This document shows, piece after piece, positions 58,182 to 64,000 of a stretch of 64,000 nt of DNA. Source of the DNA: Cryptomeria japonica (Eukaryota; Streptophyta; Pinopsida; Cupressales; Cupressaceae); assembly GCF_030272615.1 (NCBI RefSeq), contig NC_081406.1, positions 142,505,799 to 142,569,798 of the forward strand, in the 5' to 3' direction. The position numbers and the translations under genes were made by a program. The notes under the pieces were generated by a model that saw nothing but the letters and a program-made list of their open reading frames with translations, ran no database searches and was not told the origin of the DNA. Within the stretch, counting starts at the first letter, position 1. Each line of letters starts with the position of its first letter.

Positions 58182-61100
58182 TAAAAGAGTAAGTAATAAT
58201 AATAGTATGAAAAAATCCCTCCTACTTAGTATATGATGTTAGCTATAATGATATTTTAATAACTCGATATAAATAAATAAAAATTAAACAATTAATATAT
58301 ATTTTTATTATCAATTATAGTTAACAAGTATAAGAAAGGATAATAAAAACCTACTCTTTGCATAGAAGGAAATAAGAGATCAATACATCAAGAAAACTGC
58401 AAAACATATGCTTTATATATAATTATGTTGTAACTTATTTCCTTTTTAAATAAAACAAGTGCATTTTAAATTATTTCACCTTTGTATTATGGTTCATACT
58501 TTTAATGAATTATAAATGAGATGTTAGTAATGAAGATGTATTTAAGATTAAATGTTTTGGTGAAATGAATATATTAGTTGAATTAAATTTCTTGTTTTTA
58601 CACTTTATACTAATATAATAAAAATTGCACATATGAAAAATTAAGTATTTATATAAACATACAGCTTTACGTGCATAGTTAAGTTTGTCTCTTTCTTGTG
58701 TTTTTTCAGCCTCTTGAGCCATGCTTCTCACACCCTCATCAAAGGCCTTGAATGCCACTTTCATAAATTCTGGAAGTGCTTCCATGAATGCTAAATCCCA
58801 CCTTCATAAAGCATAAGACAATCTATTATCACAATATCTACCTATCAATATATTAATATATTAAAATGCTTATTGTCTACTAATGTCTAGAGAAATATGT
58901 TTTGAAAAGTACATAAGAAATATGGAAAGATAAAACAATTTACATTTCTTCTTACTATAAAATATGATATATGTTATCATTAATCTATTAGTTGTTTATA
59001 TGGACAACATGGTCCCTATATAAATAACTAGATTTGTAGCATGCACATGAGTGATTTCTTCCTTTAACTCACACCAATTACCAATATAAGTTGTACATAC
59101 CTCTTAATGGCTTGTGTGAAGAGTTTAAGTTCATCCAAAGTTCCGTAAGTGTCATAAATATCATCTAAACAAGTGAGAAATGTACACATCTTTGCAAACC
59201 CAATTCTAAAAGTAGAATATTTTGGATCGATACACACTCTAGCTGCTGAAAAGTAAAATTCCACATGGCGATGACGAGCAAACTCTAGTTTATCTAGACC
59301 AGACTCTTTCCACCATCTAGAATGCACACACACTACTAAATCAACATGATTTTCTAATCATTCAACTATAAAGTATATTGTAAATGACTAAGGCACCAAA
59401 CTAAAAGGACATCTTTCATAACATGAATTTTTTACCTTGAGACAATTTGGAGCTCTCGTTGTTGAATTGATTGGATCATATTGAAGTCCAACTTTGCTAG
59501 TTCTAGAAGTTTTGAGTTATAAATACTACAACAATTCCAAATTTATGATGTTAGAATATTTTAGATATATTTAAGAAAAGTTAATACATCCAAGTTTACG
59601 TTGTATTAAAATAAAAAATCAACTGTGTAAATTAAAATTTCCAGAGGTTTTAAATTAGTAGATCATGAGTATGTTATAAGGAAATGGAATTACTTGTTTG
59701 TGGTCTTGGCATCTCCATATATGTCAATATAAGTCCTTGCTTCCAACCTAGGCACATTGGTGTGCCAACCATACTCTAGATTGTATTTTATCTGTTGCAT
59801 CACATAAATTAGAATCTTAGTTGATAAATGGATTGATAAGATTAATATGAAAAAATATTAATGATTACATGGATACCTCTTTTGAAATATTAGTATTATT
59901 AATATTTGGTAGAACTTGTTTTAAATATTTAGTAGAAAATGCTTTGGCATCATCCAAATCTTGCTCCTTAGGAAACGCGATGAGTGAAGCTCGATACAAA
60001 TTTAGAATGCTTCTTAATTCCTCATTTGATAGAGTATTTGAGCATAAAAATTGTCCATCATTATCTTTGAACTGTAGCAACATGCCTGAAATGATATCAA
60101 GTTAGAATCAACTACATCCTTTGTTAGTATAAATTATAATATATCTAATATTAATGTTTGGTACTTCAATTTTTTTTTATTGTATTGATAATACTAATTA
60201 ATATAATTCAAAAGAACATTTTACTTGATAAATAAGTGTAAAGATGTGTAAATTTGAAAATACAATAAAAAAAAATCTCTATTCTAAAATTTATAATTTA
60301 CTTACAACACTAACCATCTACTCTTTCTTAAAAAACATATTCCAATAAATATTGAAACAAAATTTAATCAATTTAAAAATATACATTTTTAATTTTTTTT
60401 AATTTATGAATAAGTGTGAGAATTCTACTAATTAAGAAACATAAATACATGTATTCACAAAAAGATTGGTCGATACATCCAACGACTAAAAACACACACG
60501 TTAAGCTTTGACCTCTAGACTTAAACGTGTCAAAACACTCAAATTGACTGACATTCTCATGATCACACCCAAACATAGGTAAACCGAAAATAAAACATAA
60601 AATTAAAATAAAAAGCTAGAGTAGTTCAACAATCGGATAAGATAAAGCCGAGAGTGTGAATGTGCCCCATACATCAACAAAATCTAGAATAGCTAAGTCC
60701 AAATAAAATATAAAATTAAAAATAAAAGCCAGAGCCACAAAATTCGACTAAAATAAGACTCATAGTGTGAATTTGCCCCATACATCAACGAAATCCAAAA
60801 TAATGACAGAAATATGTCAACCTTCATTAATATCCATATTACTTATTGTCCAGAATAAAATGTATATATTACTTATTATATTTATAAATGAATAAATGAA
60901 TGTTTTCTGATTCAGTGATTACCTGAAGAGACGCCATATCTGTGCAGGCGAAGAATTCGAAAGCCCAAGGCTGTGGTGTTCAGATCCGCGCAAGGACTCT
61001 CTCTACCACACCCAATGCCATTCATATCATCCCAATACCTGCTATTCAAACAATTCTTGCATATCATTACAAATATACTCTACAATGCAGTTGTAACTAT

Positions 61101-61659
61101 CAACTTGAAGAAACAAGCGAACCTGTAAACATAGTCGAGAGCTGCTTTTATTTCAGTTTGGAAATGGCGGTCAATTCCAAGACGCTCTACATCATCCACC
61201 ATTGAAAGACGTTTATAAAGATCATCTGCAGATGAAGAGTTTAGATGAAGGGCATTGAACATGCCCTTGATCTCCTTAATCACCTTCTCAGCACGTTCAC
61301 CATAACATGGAGCCTGCACCAGATCATCACAAAAACATATCAAGACCAAAGAGATGAGGACAACAACTTATAAGAAACTTAAGCACAGTAAAGTAATTTA
61401 CGTCATAAGATTTAGGGAGGGATTGAAGAAAATCATGATCCCACAAGTTGGGGTGATGATTTCCAATGCGCCGTGTGATGCCTTGTTCATCAGTGGTAGT
61501 AAGTGCCATATTGATTGGCATTCGGGCTACTCTGCGGCGTGATGGGTATAGTTTGGTAAGACTAGGCTTATCATCATGGTGAATGGAAGAAGGCTTATGA
61601 AGTGGTAGCTTTTGTCCAATGAGAGTGGAAGCCAAAGGCTTAAAGCAAGGCAGAGACAT
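56318..61659 (-). pseudogene. terpene synthase (TPS-d1, monoterpene synthase type), ten exons, one frameshift
   Basis: Exons: 61659-61402, 61313-61123, 61038-60923, 60085-59877, 59791-59694, 59525-59436, 59316-59101, 58801-58663, 56986-56739, 56614-56318. All borders are GT/AG and phases match. The length would be 620 residues, normal for the family. Residues 1-62 look like a plastid transit peptide. RRIGNHHPNLW (63-73) is RRx8[16 protein letters not shown] lies in exon 3, RHR in exon 7, DDIYD at 372-376 (Mg binding), and GDTKTFKAE at 516-524 is the second metal site. This predicts a plastid enzyme making a monoterpene from geranyl diphosphate; the product cannot be predicted. Exon 9 is 248 nt where copy A has 249: CCC instead of CCCC at 56934-56936 shifts the frame after residue 457 and stops about nine codons later. 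This is a real lesion or an assembly error. Confidence 0.9.
57296..58180. repeat. CATA/TATG/CA microsatellite in synthase intron 8, copy B
   Basis: About 0.88 kb of alternating complementary tetranucleotide blocks ending in a pure CA run (58120-58178). It makes up half of intron 8 (58662-56987). Confidence 0.95.
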
Positions 61660-61735
61660 TTTGGGACTCTAATATTATTCTTCACAGCAAGGAGGATGTT
61701 TCTCCTTGTTCTGGTGAAGCTTGCCAACCCCTGCA

Positions 61736-61742
61736 ATTTATA
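61736..61742 (-). promoter_or_regulatory. TATA box of the terpene synthase
   Basis: TATAAAT reads on the minus strand 77 bp upstream of the synthase start codon, giving a plausible transcription start near 61708 and a ~50-nt leader. The copy-A fragment ends before this point. Confidence 0.55.
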
Positions 61743-64000
61743 GTACTTCCATCAGATTTTGAACGGCTGAGATGAACTTGTGTAATCTTACCATTACTAT
61801 AATTCCTTTTGTAGCGCTCCAATAATTACAGAAAATTCAGATGACTGGTCGTTTTACATGAAAAGTACAGTGGCGTAACTAAACAAAATGCTTTCCAGTC
61901 CAGTGCTTGTGGGAATGAGATCCTCAAGCGTACAAAACAGATTCCAAGCTTGGTTGATGGGTTCGTATGTCACCTCAAAGAAAGCAAACAAAATGAACAA
62001 ATGAACAAATACGTCTCGACTGGGAAAAAAACAGAAGAAGATGCAGACCACCAATAATAATATCCCGTGTTTGTTCGTGCGAATTCTTCGCTCTAAATAC
62101 AGTGGGATCAGCAGCTCCACAAATGGGGCTTTCAATTTTTAAAAATGGAAATGGATTTTTAAAATAATGGTCAAATATGACGGTAGTAATAGATTAATTA
62201 TATTCAATTACTATTTCAATAGACTAATCGTTCTCAATCTTTTAGGGATAAGTATTGACATGACACTAAAACATAGAGCTGGAGCTGCTGAGATTTTTTA
62301 GGAAAATTTTAAAGATGGTGGTCCCATGAATTTTATAGTGTAGTTCACCGGCTCAAATTTGCATGCCTAAAAAGTAGGGGCTTCTATTTTCTTAGAAAAG
62401 ATTTCAAATAATCTCCTAGCACAAATGTTTTCCCTTCATGGGACCCCTGCCTTATTTTGGCCGGTAGCTGCTGCTGAAATTTTTTTAGGAGCAATTTGTG
62501 GAGTTGGTGGCCCATGATCTTAAGTTACATTAAAAAAATTCTTTAAGAATAATTTGTCACATAAATTTCGAAAAAAAATGTGAACTATCTCAAATATAAC
62601 AAAAATTGCACTTAAGCTTTACCATAGAAACATAAAGTAATACACTAATTATGTCCAATTACTATCCCAAGTATAAGTTCCCGCACCACTAGCGATCCTC
62701 TCCCTTACTATAATAAATTGATTCTTAGATTTTCAAATTCAACTTTCTCATCCTTGAAATCTAGGTAAGGGAGAAATACTTAATTATATTTATTACATTT
62801 ATTATCTTCATTCCTAACTCATAAATTCAAGGTTTAATCATTGTTTAATTAATGACATTACGTGAAAAGAAGTGGAAGGAATTTATTTTCATTAGATTAT
62901 TTGATAAACCTAACTTTTCTTACATGAATGAATGTTAATCCTTCTCTCATTAGAGATCTCAATTTTTTTCTGGATATAATATAATAGAAAATAATATAAC
63001 ATTTATATATTATATATTATATATTATATCTTAAATAAATTATTACGAAAACATGAAATTAATTTTTTATTAACAATGTTTTTTATATTATATTAAAGAT
63101 ACGACATAATAATCATCAATGTGTCTATCCAAATTGATCGAAGTTATGATTGTGAAAAAAAAAGTTTTAAATTGGCATGCTATTAGTTCTGTTCATCACC
63201 ATAACGTTTAACCCACTAATGGTGCATTGATGTATATCTTGTCAATTATGAAAATATCTATGCAACATACAAAGATGCACATTTGAGTGTGATTATTAAT
63301 TCATTAATAATAAAAAATTGTTATATGATAATTTTTAAATAATTAATAAATATGATAAAAGGTGAATCTTGTATGTTGTAGAGATAAAAGTGTCAACTAT
63401 GCTAACTCTTAAACGGTGTGCCATTGATCATTGTTAGCTAACATGTGATACCCAAAACTGTTACAAATGTGATTTTATTTTAAATCATTCAAGATAGATA
63501 ATGACTAAATTTAAAAGATAAAATTTATTAGTTGAAATCTTGTTCTTTTAAAAGTTCACAATAAGGATAATATGTGTATTTATTAATCAATATAATTTAA
63601 CTGAATTTGTTAATAAACAATAGTTAAAAAAATAATTATCAATGGATTGATTAAGAAATTTCCCCTGATCTTTAGGCTTTCACATGTACAAAGAATATGT
63701 TGACATTTCTTTATTATTTTAAAACCGTTGTATAGGGGAAGAGTTCTAATTACAACCCATGTTCCAATTACCATTCACTCTTTGCTTACATAATTCCTCA
63801 ATTGTCAACTTATAAGAAACCAAAAAGTGTTAACTTAACGCCCATTAGTAAAAATTTCACATATATTGATCACTGATTATTTTAATAGGGGGTTTGTGCA
63901 ACTTTATTGGTTCCCATAGTGCATAGACTACTGAAACATTTTGAGATGGTTGTAGTGTACAATAATTGGGGCATCTTTAAATATGTATTGGGTGAGACTT
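61743..64000. other. upstream flank of the terpene synthase, no recognisable gene
   Basis: AT-rich. I see no coding region, RNA gene or intact mobile element. Any regulatory sites for the synthase would lie in the first kilobase, but I cannot name them with support. Confidence 0.6.

Noticed and set aside
57204-58236. Similar long repeat-derived frames in copy B
   Set aside because: Same microsatellite; no start context, no conservation beyond the repeat.

Overview
This is nuclear DNA from a seed plant, most likely a conifer. The only gene with a near-complete, recognisable host function is a ten-exon terpene synthase of the gymnosperm TPS-d1 (monoterpene synthase) type at 56318-61659, minus strand. 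Around it lie long introns, AT-rich spacers and layers of retrotransposons. Species cannot be fixed from the sequence; the exon wording resembles the cedar/cypress group (inference from memory of the family). Two 500-N runs (10851-11350 and 53123-53622) are assembly gaps.

The main architecture is a direct duplication of one block, about 41-42 kb apart. Copy A covers 3967-15631, with a displaced piece at 36812-37131. Copy B covers 45309-61717. Each block holds, left to right: a decayed two-gene DNA-transposon-like unit (multi-exon accessory gene on plus, Cys-rich transposase-like gene on minus, a ~359-bp tandem satellite between them, palindromic GCGCGTACGCGC repeats at the flanks), a purine minisatellite, a short tRNA-type SINE with 12-bp target duplications, and a terpene synthase transcribed towards the transposon. 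In B the synthase has all ten exons, canonical splice sites, RRx8W, DDIYD and a GDTKTFKAE metal motif, but one G is missing from a GGGG run in exon 9, which truncates the frame. In A that exon is in frame, but the gene has been destroyed: exons 9-10, a 32-bp scrap of exon 4 and an exon-1 fragment survive, split by 21 kb of other DNA.

Left edge (1-3966): the 3' part of a Ty3/gypsy-like LTR element on plus, carrying an antisense plant mobile domain (PMD) gene with its own TATA box, start codon and one well-formed intron. That intron contains a regular 60-bp higher-order array of GCGCTA motifs. The LTR end coincides exactly with where homology to copy B starts, so this element jumped into copy A after the duplication.

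Middle (15.6-45.1 kb): a truncated Ty1/copia pol remnant (18.66-21.24 kb, minus), a complete gag-only non-autonomous copia-like element (22173-30562, plus; 2.5-kb LTRs, PBS, PPT, 5-bp GCTAG target duplications), weak coiled-coil and Gag-like remnants (31.98-34.91 kb), and a second non-autonomous LTR element (about 37965-44375, minus) that carries CCHC knuckles plus a long unrecognised second ORF instead of pol. The remaining stretches show nothing I can assign.
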